Shown: positions 36,808-47,718 of the stretch, in pieces
How positions within the stretch are numbered: the stretch's first letter is position 1
Layout of the letters: each line of letters opens with the position of its first letter
Source: Betaproteobacteria bacterium CG2_30_68_42
Lineage (GTDB): Bacteria; Pseudomonadota; Gammaproteobacteria; Burkholderiales; Rhodocyclaceae
Direction: 5' to 3'
NCBI GenBank assembly: GCA_001872285.1
Contig: MNXU01000076.1
Span: 1 to 64,000, forward strand
DNA length: 64,000 nucleotides
Translations under genes and position numbers: made by a program
Notes under the pieces: generated by a model
What the model saw: the letters and a program-made list of their open reading frames with translations, nothing else
Told to the model about the DNA's origin: nothing
Databases searched by the model: none

Positions 36808-36832
36808 GGGGAGCCGGGGGTGGGGGTGGGGG
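36808..36832 (+). other. G-quadruplex-forming motif between converging genes
   Basis: Four guanine runs (GGGG 36808-36811, GGGGG 36816-36820, 36822-36826 and 36828-36832) are separated by loops of 4, 1 and 1 bases. It follows CTCCCCTCTCCCGC (36787-36800), a complementary pyrimidine run. The segment lies between the transglycosylase and ffh, which converge. Confidence 0.7.
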
Positions 36833-36900
36833 AACGCAATGGCGGCGTTCGTCGGCTGGCACGCCGCCAGGTCCGTCAGGGGGCCGACGCCGCCCGCTGG

Positions 36901-38256
36901 TCAGTGCATCCGCGGAAGCATGCCCCTCATGCCGCGCATCATCTTCTGCATGCCACCGCGCGAAAACTGTTTCATCACCTTCTGCACCTGCTCGAACTGG
37001 TTGAGCAGGCGATTGACTTCCTGAACGCTGACCCCGGCGCCGGTGGCGATGCGCCGCTTGCGGCTCGCCTTGAGCAGTTCCGGGCGCGCGCGCTCCAGCG
37101 GGGTCATGGCGTCGATGATGCCCTCGATGCGGCGCACCGCCGTGTCCTCCAGCGCGCCCCCCGCCTGCTGCGCCATCTGTCCGAACTGCGCGGGCAGCTT
37201 GTCGAGCATCGCCGCCAAGCCGCCCATCTTGCGCATCTGGCTCATCTGCTCCCTGAAGTCTGAGAGATCGAAGCCCTTGCCGGTCTTGATCTTGCGGGCG
37301 AACTCGCGCGCCTTGTCCTGATCGACGCTCTTCTGCGCCTCCTCGACCAGGCCGAGGATATCGCCCATCCCCAGGATGCGGGAGGCCATCCGCTCGGGAT
37401 GAAACTCCTCCAGTCCGTCGAGCTTCTCGCCAGTGCCGGCGAACTTCAGCGGCTTGCCCGTGACATGCCGGACGGATAGCGCCGCGCCGCCGCGCGCGTC
37501 CCCGTCGAGCTTGGTCAGGATGATGCCGGTGAGCGGCAGCGCCTCGTTGAACGCGCGTGCGGTGTTGACCGCATCCTGCCCCTGCATCGCATCGACCACG
37601 AACAGCGTCTCGATCGGCGAGAGCACACGGCTGAGCTCCGCGATCTCCTCCATCATCGGCTGGTCGATGTGCAGCCGGCCTGCCGTATCCACGATCAGGA
37701 CATCGTAATAATGGCTCTTCGCGTACTGTAAGGCGCCGGACGCGATGTCGCTCGGCCTCTCGCCGGCCGCGGAGGGAAAGAAATCCGCGCCGGCCTGTGC
37801 GGCCACCGTTCGGAGCTGCTCGATGGCCGCCGGACGATAGACGTCGGTGCTCACTGTGAGCACCTTCTTCTTCTGCCGGCTGCGCAGCATCCGCGCGAGC
37901 TTGGCCACCGTGGTCGTCTTGCCCGCCCCCTGGAGTCCGGCCATCAGGATCACCGCGGGCGGCTGGGTGGCGAGATCGAGCGCGGCGTTGTGCGTGCCCA
38001 TCAGGGCGGCGAGTTCGCGGTGGACGACGCCGACCAGCGCCTGCCCCGGTGTGAGGCTTCCGACGACCTCCTGCCCGAGCGCCGCCTTGCGCACCTCCTC
38101 GATGAAGTCCCTGACCACGGGCAGCGCGACGTCGGCTTCCAGCAGCGCGACGCGCACTTCGCGCAATGCCTGTCCGATGTTATCTTCGGTCAGGCGGGCC
38201 TGGCCGCGCAGCGTCTTGACCACGCGCGCAAGCCGCGCAGTGAGATTGTCCAACAT
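36901..38256 (-). CDS. ffh: signal recognition particle protein Ffh
   Basis: Encodes 451 residues from MLDNLTARLARVVK. Ffh binds 4.5S RNA and signal sequences of proteins to be inserted in the membrane. The N domain is followed by the G domain with GLQGAGKTTT, DVYRPAAIEQL, DTAGRL and TKLDGDARGG. The methionine-rich M domain ends in GMQKMMRGMRGMLPRM. The in-frame extension to 38682 is low complexity and rejected. The gene is divergent from the CcsA-like gene. Confidence 0.97.
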   Translation of the reverse strand: MLDNLTARLARVVKTLRGQARLTEDNIGQALREVRVALLEADVALPVVRDFIEEVRKAALGQEVVGSLTPGQALVGVVHRELAALMGTHNAALDLATQPPAVILMAGLQGAGKTTTVAKLARMLRSRQKKKVLTVSTDVYRPAAIEQLRTVAAQAGADFFPSAAGERPSDIASGALQYAKSHYYDVLIVDTAGRLHIDQPMMEEIAELSRVLSPIETLFVVDAMQGQDAVNTARAFNEALPLTGIILTKLDGDARGGAALSVRHVTGKPLKFAGTGEKLDGLEEFHPERMASRILGMGDILGLVEEAQKSVDQDKAREFARKIKTGKGFDLSDFREQMSQMRKMGGLAAMLDKLPAQFGQMAQQAGGALEDTAVRRIEGIIDAMTPLERARPELLKASRKRRIATGAGVSVQEVNRLLNQFEQVQKVMKQFSRGGMQKMMRGMRGMLPRMH

Positions 38257-38291
38257 GGGCGGGGACGGGCCTGCCGGGCAGGCCGCTGGGG

Positions 38292-38297
38292 TAGAAT
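38292..38297 (+). promoter_or_regulatory. -10-like box directly before the CcsA-like gene
   Basis: TAGAAT ends seven bases before the ATG at 38304. If it is used, transcription would start at or near the A of the start codon, giving a leaderless message. No clear -35 is seen. Confidence 0.4.
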
Positions 38298-38303
38298 TTC
38301 GCG

Positions 38304-39125
38304 ATGCCGCCGATTTTACTTCATCTGCTTTCCGCAGCCCTGTACGCGGCTCTTGCGGTGTATTTCTGGCGCTGCCGCTGGCAGGATGCATCCACGTCGT
38401 CGGACGGCACGCGAATCGGGGACAAGGTGGCGCTCGCCATCGTCCTCGGCATCCAGGGCCTCGGCCTGTACGGCGAGATGTTCTCCGGCGCGGGCATGCG
38501 CTTCGGCTTCGCGCTCGCGCTCTCTCTGGTGCTCTGGCTGGCGCTCGTGTTCTATTGGGTGCAGAGCTGGTTCGCGCGGCTCGATGGCCTCCAGATGCTC
38601 GTACTCCCGGTCGCGGCGGCGTGCGCGGCGTTGCCGGCGGTCTTCCCCGAGCAGCGCGAGCTGGTCCGGGCGGGACTGCCACTGTTCCAGGCGCATTTCC
38701 TGGTGGCCATGCTGGCCTACGGCCTGTTTGCGCTCGCCGCCCTTCATGCCATGCTCATGGCGGTGGCCGAACGGCGGCTGCACCGGGGACGGCTGTCGCG
38801 CGCGTTCGCCAACCTACCGCCGCTGCTCACCATGGAGACGCTGCTGTTCCGGCTGATCTGGATCGCGTTTGCCCTGCTCACCCTGACCGTGGGCTCCGGC
38901 ATCGTGTTTTCCGAGGAACTGTTCGGCCGGCCGTTGCAGTTCGACCACAAGACGATCTTCGCGCTCGCCTCGTGGATCATCTTCGCCGGCCTGCTGGCGG
39001 GACGCGCCGCGTACGGCTGGCGCGGGCGCACCGCGTTGAAATGGACCATCGCCGGGTTCGCCACCCTGCTGCTCGCCTATGTGGGCAGCCGTTTCGTGCT
39101 CGAAGTGATCCTCGGCCGCGCCTGA
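38304..39125 (+). CDS. CcsA/YpjD-like cytochrome c assembly family membrane protein
   Basis: Encodes 273 residues with about eight membrane helices. The pattern HFLVAMLAYGLFALAALHAMLM and VGSGIVFSEELFGRPLQFDHKTIFALASW, with histidines in helices, matches the CcsA/YpjD group, which handles heme for cytochrome c assembly. Its exact role in this organism is unknown. It is divergent from ffh and stands before a CorB-like gene. Confidence 0.88.
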   Translation: MPPILLHLLSAALYAALAVYFWRCRWQDASTSSDGTRIGDKVALAIVLGIQGLGLYGEMFSGAGMRFGFALALSLVLWLALVFYWVQSWFARLDGLQMLVLPVAAACAALPAVFPEQRELVRAGLPLFQAHFLVAMLAYGLFALAALHAMLMAVAERRLHRGRLSRAFANLPPLLTMETLLFRLIWIAFALLTLTVGSGIVFSEELFGRPLQFDHKTIFALASWIIFAGLLAGRAAYGWRGRTALKWTIAGFATLLLAYVGSRFVLEVILGRA

Positions 39126-39171
39126 CCGGGCCGCGGCCTCGCGAGCCAGTCCGCTCCCGCCCCTTCCGACC

Positions 39172-40443
39172 TTGTACGACTATCCGTTCTCTGCGCTGGG
39201 CATCGCCCTCGCCTGCCTGCTGATCCTCTCCGGGTTTTTCTCGATGGCCGAAACGGCCATGATGGCGGCCAACCGCTACCGGCTCAAGGCGCGCGCGGCG
39301 GACGGCGTGATCGGAGCCCGGCTCGCGGTCGAACTGCTCGCCAAGACCGACCGGCTGCTCGGCGTCATCCTGCTGTTCAACAATCTGATCAATGCGGGCG
39401 CCGCCACGCTTGCGAGCGTCATCGCGATCGAGCTGTTCGGGGACGACAAATGGGCGCTGGGCGGCGGCACGCTGGCGGTCACCTTCCTCATCCTCGTCTT
39501 CTCGGAGATCACGCCCAAGGTCATCGGCGCAGCCTATGCAGACCGGATCGCGCCGACGATCAGCTTCGCGCTGACGCCGCTGCTCAAGGCATTCAACTGG
39601 GTGGTCGGCTTCGTCAATCTGTTCGTTTCCGCGCTGCTGGCACTGATGCACCTGAGGTCCGCAACGGCGGAAACCGCACCGCGGCTGTCGGCCGAGGAAC
39701 TGCGCGTGATCCTGCTCGAATCCGGGCAGTTCATTCCCCAGAAGCACAAGAGCATTCTGCTCAACCTGTTCGAGCTCGAAGACATCACGATCGAAGACGT
39801 GATGACGCCGCGCGGGAAGATCGAGGCGATCGACATCCAGGCGCCGATCGCACAGATCCGGGAACAGCTCGCGACGAGCTACCACCGGCGGATTCCGGTC
39901 TACGACGGCGACCCGAACAATGTCATCGGAATCCTGCATCAGCGGCGCGTGCTCGACGCCCTGGCGGGCGGCGAATTCACCGTAGAATCGCTCCGCGAAC
40001 GGCTCGCGCAGCCTTATTTCGTCCCCGGCAACACCCCGGTCTACACGCAGCTCCAGTATTTCCAGGAAAATCGCCAACGCGCGGCACTGGTGGTCGATGA
40101 ATACGGCGAGATCCAGGGCCTCGTGACGCTGGAGGACCTGATCGAGGAGATGATCGGGAAGTTCACCACCGATCTGCCGGGGGGGGTGGCGAGACTCCAG
40201 TGGGACGATGCCGGAAGCATTCTCGTGGAGGGCGGCCGCAGCCTGCGGGAGCTCAACCACGAGCTCGGACTCGATCTGCCCCTCGACGGGCCCAAGACGC
40301 TCAACGGTCTCATTCTGGAACATTTTCAGGACATCCCCGAATCCGGCATGAGCCTCAAGATCGCCGACGTGCAGATGGAAGTCGTACACACGCAGGACCG
40401 CCGGGTCAAGTCGGTGCGCCTCTATCGCACACCTGCGCCGTGA
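39172..40443 (+). CDS. CorB/HlyC-CorC family membrane protein with CBS domains
   Basis: Encodes 423 residues from a TTG. The N-terminal DUF21 membrane domain (LILSGFFSMAETAMMAAN) is typical, so the start must lie before it. Two CBS domains (IEDVMTPRGKIEAIDI and AALVVDEYGEIQGLVTLEDLIEEMIGKFTTD regions) and a CorC_HlyC domain follow. Related to CNNM/CorB Mg transporters. It differs from the corC gene at 17.3-18.1 kb by having the membrane part. Confidence 0.9.
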   Translation: MYDYPFSALGIALACLLILSGFFSMAETAMMAANRYRLKARAADGVIGARLAVELLAKTDRLLGVILLFNNLINAGAATLASVIAIELFGDDKWALGGGTLAVTFLILVFSEITPKVIGAAYADRIAPTISFALTPLLKAFNWVVGFVNLFVSALLALMHLRSATAETAPRLSAEELRVILLESGQFIPQKHKSILLNLFELEDITIEDVMTPRGKIEAIDIQAPIAQIREQLATSYHRRIPVYDGDPNNVIGILHQRRVLDALAGGEFTVESLRERLAQPYFVPGNTPVYTQLQYFQENRQRAALVVDEYGEIQGLVTLEDLIEEMIGKFTTDLPGGVARLQWDDAGSILVEGGRSLRELNHELGLDLPLDGPKTLNGLILEHFQDIPESGMSLKIADVQMEVVHTQDRRVKSVRLYRTPAP

Positions 40444-40549
40444 GGGCTCAAGTCGCCCCCCGCGGATGCCGTCTTTACAAAATGATGTCGGGCGGGCATG
40501 ATGGACGGCGAGTCTGGTACAAGTTTATGCAAATCAACGGGCTATAAGG

Positions 40550-42256
40550 GTGACCGATCAAAATGCATTAACCGGCTTGGCCCGCGCCCTGATCCAGTAC
40601 GGCCGGCTGAAGGAGGGGCAGGCCGAGAACTGTGCCGCCCAGGCCGCCGGAAACAGCCACGGCTTCGTCTCCCAGGTCGCCACGGCCGGGCTGATGAAAT
40701 ATCGCGACATCGCGGCGTTCGCGTCGGACACCTTTGGTTATCCGCTGCTCGATCTCGCCGCGGTCGATGAGCTGCAACTGCCGCGCGATGCCGTCGACCG
40801 CAAGCTGATCCACTCCCATCAGGTCATTCCGCTCGCCAGGCGCGGAAACCGGCTTGCCATCGCGCTGGCCGATCCGACCGATTCGCGCGCCCTCGAGGAG
40901 ATCCGTTTCCAAACCGGGCTGGTGGTCGACCCGGTGGTGGTGGAGGCGGACAAGCTCGCCAGCCTCGTCGCCAAGCTCTCGGAGTCGACCGAGGACACGC
41001 TCAAGGACCTGACCGGCGACGATCTCAGCGACATCGACCTCTCCACCGAGGATGCCGAAGCGACGCAGACCGATGCCGCGGCCGAAGTCGATGATGCGCC
41101 GGTCGTGAAATTCATTCACAAGGTCCTGCTCGATGCGATCAACGAGGGCGCCTCCGACATCCACTTCGAGCCCTACGAAAAGTTCTACCGGATTCGTTTC
41201 CGCACCGACGGCGTGCTGCGCGAAATCGCTCAGCCGCCGCTGGTACTGCGGGAAAAGATCGCCTCGCGCATCAAGGTGGTGTCGCGCCTGGACATCGCCG
41301 AAAAACGCGTGCCGCAGGACGGGCGGCTCAAGCTGGTGCTCTCCAAGACCCGGGCGATCGACTTCCGCGTCAGCACGCTGCCGACCGTGCATGGCGAGAA
41401 GATCGTCATGCGCATCCTCGATCCTTCGAGCGCGATGCTCGGCATCGAGGCGCTCGGCTATGAACCCGAGCAGAAACAGGCTCTGGTCGACGCCATCCGG
41501 CGCCCCTATGGCATGATCCTGGTCACCGGGCCGACCGGAAGCGGCAAGACGGTGTCGCTCTACACCTGCCTCAACCTGCTCAACGAGCCGGGCGTTAACA
41601 TTTCCACCGCCGAGGATCCCGCCGAAATCAACCTGGCCGGCATCAATCAGGTCAACGTCAATGAAAAGGCCGGTCTCACCTTTTCCGCGGCACTGCGCTC
41701 CTTCCTGCGCCAGGATCCGGACGTGATCATGGTAGGCGAGATTCGCGACCTGGAAACGGCGGAGATCGCCATCAAGGCCGCGCAGACCGGGCACATGGTG
41801 CTCTCGACCCTGCACACCAACGATGCGCCGAGCACCCTGACGCGTCTGGCGAACATGGGGATCGCCTCGTTCAACATCGCCTCCAGCGTGATCCTGATCA
41901 GCGCCCAGCGGCTCGCGCGCCGCCTGTGCAGCTGCAAGAAGCCGATCTCGGTGCCGGCCGAAGCGCTGCTGCAGGCCGGGTTCAGCGAAGAGGATCTGGA
42001 CGGCGAGTGGCAGCTTTTCGGGCCCGTGGGGTGCGAGCGCTGCAAGAATTCCGGCTACAAGGGACGCGTCGGCATCTATCAGGTGATGCCGGTCTCCGAA
42101 GAGACCGCCCGCATCATCATGACCAACGGCAATGCGATCGACATCGCCGACCAGGCACGGCGCGAAAGCGTTCGCGACCTGCGTCGATCGGGACTGCTGA
42201 AGGTCAAGCAGGGGGTGACTTCGCTCGAGGAAGTCCTCGCTACCACCAACGACTGA
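40550..42256 (+). CDS. pilB: type IV pilus assembly ATPase PilB
   Basis: Encodes 568 residues from a GTG. PilB powers pilus extension. The GspE N-terminal domain is at residues 1-130, then the ATPase with GPTGSGKT (Walker A), VGEIRDLETAEIAI (Walker B region), HTNDAPST and the His box. The zinc cysteines CSCKKP and CERCKNSGYKGR are present. It lies 12 bases before pilC in the usual pilB-pilC-pilD order. No pilA is in the window. Confidence 0.96.
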   Translation: MTDQNALTGLARALIQYGRLKEGQAENCAAQAAGNSHGFVSQVATAGLMKYRDIAAFASDTFGYPLLDLAAVDELQLPRDAVDRKLIHSHQVIPLARRGNRLAIALADPTDSRALEEIRFQTGLVVDPVVVEADKLASLVAKLSESTEDTLKDLTGDDLSDIDLSTEDAEATQTDAAAEVDDAPVVKFIHKVLLDAINEGASDIHFEPYEKFYRIRFRTDGVLREIAQPPLVLREKIASRIKVVSRLDIAEKRVPQDGRLKLVLSKTRAIDFRVSTLPTVHGEKIVMRILDPSSAMLGIEALGYEPEQKQALVDAIRRPYGMILVTGPTGSGKTVSLYTCLNLLNEPGVNISTAEDPAEINLAGINQVNVNEKAGLTFSAALRSFLRQDPDVIMVGEIRDLETAEIAIKAAQTGHMVLSTLHTNDAPSTLTRLANMGIASFNIASSVILISAQRLARRLCSCKKPISVPAEALLQAGFSEEDLDGEWQLFGPVGCERCKNSGYKGRVGIYQVMPVSEETARIIMTNGNAIDIADQARRESVRDLRRSGLLKVKQGVTSLEEVLATTND

Positions 42257-42268
42257 TCAGAGGTACGC

Positions 42269-43507
42269 ATGGCAACCGCAGCGACGACGAAGGCGGCAAG
42301 GAAGGTAGCCGCGGCGAAGGAAGCCATCTTCCAGTGGGAAGGCAAGGACAAGAACGGCAAGCTGGTGCGCGGAGAGATGCGCGCAGCCGGCGAGGCGCTG
42401 GTTCAGATGACCCTGCGCCGCCAGGGTATCGTGGTTGCCAAGGTCAAGAAGCGGACTTTCCGCCGCGGCAGCACCGTCAAGGAAAAGGACATCGTCCTGT
42501 TCACCCGCCAGTTGGCGACGATGATGAAGGCCGGCGTGCCGCTGCTCCAGTCCTTCGACATCGTTGCAAAGGGCGCCGCCAATCCGGCGGTGGGCCGCAT
42601 GCTCACCGACATCCGCAACGACGTGGAGACCGGCAGCAGCCTGAGCCAGGCCTTCCGCGCGCACCCCGCCCAGTTCGACAGCCTGTACTGCAATCTGGTC
42701 GCCGCGGGCGAGCAGGCAGGCATCCTCGACGCCCTCCTCGACCGGCTGGCGACCTACAAGGAAAAGATCCTCGCCATCAAGGGCAAGATCAAGTCCGCGA
42801 TGTTCTATCCGGTCTCGGTGGTCGTCGTGGCGATCATCGTCACCGCGGTGATCATGATCTTCGTGATCCCGCAGTTCAAGAGCATCTTCAAAAGCTTCGG
42901 GGCGGACCTGCCCGCGCCCACCGTCATGGTGATCGCCATGTCGGACTTCTTCGTCGCCTGGTGGTACGTGATCTTCGGCGCGATCGGCGCAGGGATCTAC
43001 GGCCTGCTCGCGGCATGGAAGCGCTCCGAGAAGGTGCAGATCGTCATGGACCGCCTGCTGCTCAAGGCGCCGGTGTTCGGCGACCTGGTGCGCAAGGCCA
43101 CGATCGCCCGCTGGACGCGCACGCTCTCGACCATGTTCGCCGCCGGCGTACCGCTGGTGGAAGCGCTCGAATCGGTCGGGGGCGCGGCCGGCAATCACGT
43201 CTACAAGATCGCCACGCGGCAGATCCAGGGCGAAGTGAGCACGGGCACCAGCCTCACCGTGGCGATGCAGAACGCGAACGTGTTCCCGACCATGGTGCTC
43301 CAGATGGTGTCGATTGGCGAAGAGTCCGGGCAACTCGACACCATGCTGAGCAAGGTCGCCGACTTCTTCGAGCGCGAGGTCGATGACTCGGTCGATGCCC
43401 TGTCCAGCCTGCTCGAGCCGCTGATCATGGTGTTCCTGGGCACGCTCATCGGCGGGCTCGTGATCGCGATGTATCTGCCGATCTTCAAGCTCGGCGCGGT
43501 CGTCTGA
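42269..43507 (+). CDS. pilC: type IV pilus inner-membrane platform protein PilC
   Basis: Encodes 412 residues with two GspF domains. Membrane helices occur near residues 180-210, 225-250 and 380-405. PilC links the ATPase to the pilus rod in the inner membrane. QLATMMKAGVPLLQSFDIVA and TMFAAGVPLVEALESV are the repeated domain signatures. GAGG lies about six bases before the ATG. Confidence 0.96.
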   Translation: MATAATTKAARKVAAAKEAIFQWEGKDKNGKLVRGEMRAAGEALVQMTLRRQGIVVAKVKKRTFRRGSTVKEKDIVLFTRQLATMMKAGVPLLQSFDIVAKGAANPAVGRMLTDIRNDVETGSSLSQAFRAHPAQFDSLYCNLVAAGEQAGILDALLDRLATYKEKILAIKGKIKSAMFYPVSVVVVAIIVTAVIMIFVIPQFKSIFKSFGADLPAPTVMVIAMSDFFVAWWYVIFGAIGAGIYGLLAAWKRSEKVQIVMDRLLLKAPVFGDLVRKATIARWTRTLSTMFAAGVPLVEALESVGGAAGNHVYKIATRQIQGEVSTGTSLTVAMQNANVFPTMVLQMVSIGEESGQLDTMLSKVADFFEREVDDSVDALSSLLEPLIMVFLGTLIGGLVIAMYLPIFKLGAVV

Positions 43508-43601
43508 ACGCCGTACCCATGCTTCGCGGCGCGTTGCGGGCACGAATCGCGCGCGCGCGGCCGGAATGCCGGCGCTCGGCCGGCTAGCCCGGGAGTCGCA
43601 G

Positions 43602-44453
43602 GTGCTCGAAAGCTTCTCCGATCCCCGAACCTTCCTGGCGGCGGCGGCGATCGTCGGCCTGGTGGTCGGAAGCTTCCTCAACGTCGTCATCCACCGCGTT
43701 CCGAAGATGATGGAACGCGAATGGCGCGCCCAGTGCGCGGAGTTCGCAGGCGAGGCGGTGCCGGTCGAGCAGGCCCTCGGCCTGGCCTTTCCGGCTTCGC
43801 ACTGCCCGCGCTGCGGCGCGCCCATCCGCGCCCTCGACAACATCCCGGTGCTGAGCTACCTGTGGCTTCGCGGGCGCTGCCGCCAGTGCCGGCGCGCGAT
43901 CAGCCCTCGCTATCCGGTGGTCGAGGCGCTCGCCGCGGGACTGACGTTCTGGTCGGCCTGGAGCTTCGGTTTCGGCATTCAGGCGGTCGCGGCCTCGATC
44001 CTGATCTGGACGCTGATCGCACTGGCCTTCATCGACGCCGACACCCAGCTCCTGCCCGATTCGATCACCCTGCCGCTGCTGTGGGCGGGGCTCGTCGCCA
44101 ATCTGTGGGGCACGTTCGCCGACCTGAAGAGCGCCGTGATCGGGGCGATCGCCGGATACCTGTCGCTGTGGACGATCTACTGGCTGTTCAAGCTCGCGAC
44201 CGGAAAAGAGGGCATGGGCCACGGCGATTTCAAGCTGCTCGCAGCGCTGGGCGGCTGGCTGGGCTGGCAGATGCTTCCCGCCATCATCTTCCTCGCGTCG
44301 GTGGTCGGTGCGGCGGTGGGAATCGCGCTGATCGGCCTCGCGCGACACGGACGCAACGTTCCGATCCCGTTCGGACCTTATCTGGCCGCCGCCGGCGCGC
44401 TGGCCGTCTTCTGGGGACCTTCGCTCTCGAGCATCTACCTGCGAGGCCCGTGA
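43602..44453 (+). CDS. pilD: prepilin peptidase PilD
   Basis: Encodes 283 residues from a GTG (VLESFSDPRTF) chosen because GGGAG lies six bases upstream; an ATG at 43566 is an alternative. The enzyme cleaves and N-methylates type IV prepilins in the inner membrane. The cysteine tetrad HCPRCG and CRQCRRAI is present. The catalytic aspartates are in FIDADTQLLPD and GMGHGDFKLLAALG. The protein has about eight helices. Confidence 0.95.
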   Translation: MLESFSDPRTFLAAAAIVGLVVGSFLNVVIHRVPKMMEREWRAQCAEFAGEAVPVEQALGLAFPASHCPRCGAPIRALDNIPVLSYLWLRGRCRQCRRAISPRYPVVEALAAGLTFWSAWSFGFGIQAVAASILIWTLIALAFIDADTQLLPDSITLPLLWAGLVANLWGTFADLKSAVIGAIAGYLSLWTIYWLFKLATGKEGMGHGDFKLLAALGGWLGWQMLPAIIFLASVVGAAVGIALIGLARHGRNVPIPFGPYLAAAGALAVFWGPSLSSIYLRGP

Positions 44454-44475
44454 GCGGGCGCATCCGGCCTCACGC

Positions 44476-44499
44476 GGATGCGCACTTGGATGCGCACTT
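44476..44499. repeat. two tandem copies of a 12-base unit
   Basis: GGATGCGCACTT occurs twice in a row just after pilD. It is probably a small slippage duplication. Confidence 0.6.
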
Positions 44500-44600
44500 G
44501 ATTCGCGCGAGTCGCGCACTCATATTCTTTCGGTGCCGCGAAGCGCCCCGGCCGGGCGCCCGCCGCCCCGGATAAGCGCTTTCGCCGCAATCACTTAGAG

Positions 44601-44606
44601 TATAAT
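44601..44606 (+). promoter_or_regulatory. -10 box of the fmdB-DUF502 operon
   Basis: A consensus TATAAT lies 21 bases before the fmdB ATG in an AT-richer stretch. GGAGG precedes the ATG. The -35 is weak at 17 bases. Confidence 0.5.
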
Positions 44607-44627
44607 TCGCGATCTCGGAGGACCGCC

Positions 44628-44900
44628 ATGCCCATCTACGAATATCGCTGCAACGCCTGCGGGTTCCAGAAGGAATACCTGCGCAAGCGCACCGATGCCC
44701 CGCTCACCGACTGCCCGGAATGCGGCGGGGCCACATTGGAAAAGATGCTCTCTGCGGGCAGCTTCCAGCTCAAGGGCAAGGGCTGGTACGCCACCGATTT
44801 CAAGGGTTGCGGCAAGGACCCGGCGAAGGCTGGGGCGAAGCCCGAGACCAAGGCGGCGCCGGCTTGCGGCTCGGGAGGGTGCCCCGCCTGCTCCACATGA
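44628..44900 (+). CDS. FmdB-family zinc-ribbon protein
   Basis: Encodes 90 residues. The start MPIYEYRCNACGFQKEYLRK and CPECGG form the FmdB/CxxC zinc ribbon, and GSFQLKGKGWYATDFK is also family-typical. Function is not established; FmdB was linked to formamidase regulation. The C-terminal CGSGGCPAC adds more cysteines. Its stop overlaps the ATG of the next gene (ATGA). Confidence 0.9.
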   Translation: MPIYEYRCNACGFQKEYLRKRTDAPLTDCPECGGATLEKMLSAGSFQLKGKGWYATDFKGCGKDPAKAGAKPETKAAPACGSGGCPACST

Positions 44901-45523
44901 AGAAATACTTCATCACCGGCCTGCTCATCTGGATCCCGCTGGCGATCACGATCTGGGTGCTGTATCTGATCGTCAGCACCATGGATCGGTCCCTCCTGCT
45001 GTTTCCGGCGGTCCTGCAACCGGAACATGTGCTCGGCTTCTACATTCCCGGCCTGGGCGCGATCCTCACCGTCGTCGTGATCTTTCTGACCGGTGTGGTC
45101 ACGACGAACATCGCCGGCCAGCGGCTGGTGCGCTTCTGGGAAGGCGTGCTATCGCGCATTCCGATCGTCAAGTCGGTCTATTACTCGGTCAAGCAGGTCT
45201 CGGACACGCTCTTCTCGAGCAGCGGTGAGGCGTTCCGGAAGGCCTTGCTGATCGAGTACCCGAGGCCGGGGATCTGGACGATCGCGTTCATGACCGGGCA
45301 GCCGGGCGGGGACGTGGTTCGCCACCTGCGGGGGGAATATGTCAGCGTGTATGTGCCGACCACGCCCAACCCGACCTCGGGATTCTTTCTGATGCTTCCG
45401 CGCGCCGAAGTCGTCGAGCTGGACATGAGCGTCGACGAGGCCCTCAAGTACATCATCTCGATGGGGGTGGTGGCACCGCCCAGGCGCCCGGCCGTTGCGG
45501 CGCCCGCGGCGCTCGAACAATGA
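44897..45523 (+). CDS. DUF502 family membrane protein
   Basis: Encodes 208 residues with two N-terminal membrane helices (about 5-25 and 45-70). [39 protein letters not shown] and [14 protein letters not shown] are the DUF502 pattern. Function unknown. It lies between fmdB and aspS; fmdB-DUF502-aspS is a common betaproteobacterial order. Confidence 0.92.
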   Translation: MKKYFITGLLIWIPLAITIWVLYLIVSTMDRSLLLFPAVLQPEHVLGFYIPGLGAILTVVVIFLTGVVTTNIAGQRLVRFWEGVLSRIPIVKSVYYSVKQVSDTLFSSSGEAFRKALLIEYPRPGIWTIAFMTGQPGGDVVRHLRGEYVSVYVPTTPNPTSGFFLMLPRAEVVELDMSVDEALKYIISMGVVAPPRRPAVAAPAALEQ

Positions 45524-45560
45524 CCGCGGCGCAGCCGCGCCCGCCTGCCTGGAAAAGCCG

Positions 45561-47348
<1,788 letters not shown>

Positions 47349-47361
47349 AGACGGGTGCCGC

Positions 47362-47718
47362 ATGGGCGCGCGCCTCCTCGTGCTGCTCGCCGCGGTCCTG
47401 CTCGGGACCCTGGCCACGGGATGCGCCGCCGGGCCCGGGCAGGCCGAACCGATCCACCTGAGCGCGCTTCCCGCGGAAGCGGCGGCCACGCTGGAACTCA
47501 TCCGGCGCGCGGGTCCGTTTCCGTACCGGCAGGACGGCAGCCCGTTCCATAACCGCGAAGGCAGGTTGCCGCCGCGGCACGCCGGCTACTACCGCGAGTA
47601 CACCGTTCCGACTCCGGGAGCGCGCGACCGCGGCGGCCGCCGCATCGTCGCCGGAACCCGGGGCGAGTACTACTACAGCGGCGACCATTACCGCACCTTT
47701 AGGAGGATCCTGGAATGA
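47362..47718 (+). CDS. secreted guanyl-preferring ribonuclease (barnase/RNase Sa family)
   Basis: Encodes 118 residues with an N-terminal signal sequence. LATGC near residue 21 could be a lipobox or a simple cleavage site. The mature part FPYRQDG, FHNREGRLP, GYYREYTVPTPGARDRG, RRIVAG and DHYRTFRRI matches the bacterial N1/T1-type RNase fold. E79, R94 and H109 align with the catalytic Glu, Arg and His of RNase Sa. Two tyrosines (Y76, Y77) fit the substrate site. Its stop overlaps the inhibitor gene. Confidence 0.9.
   Translation: MGARLLVLLAAVLLGTLATGCAAGPGQAEPIHLSALPAEAAATLELIRRAGPFPYRQDGSPFHNREGRLPPRHAGYYREYTVPTPGARDRGGRRIVAGTRGEYYYSGDHYRTFRRILE

Noticed and set aside
40516-40535. Sigma-54-like sequence TGGTACAAGTTTATGCA before pilB
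   Set aside because: The GG-to-GC distance is one base too long for sigma-54, whose spacing is strict.
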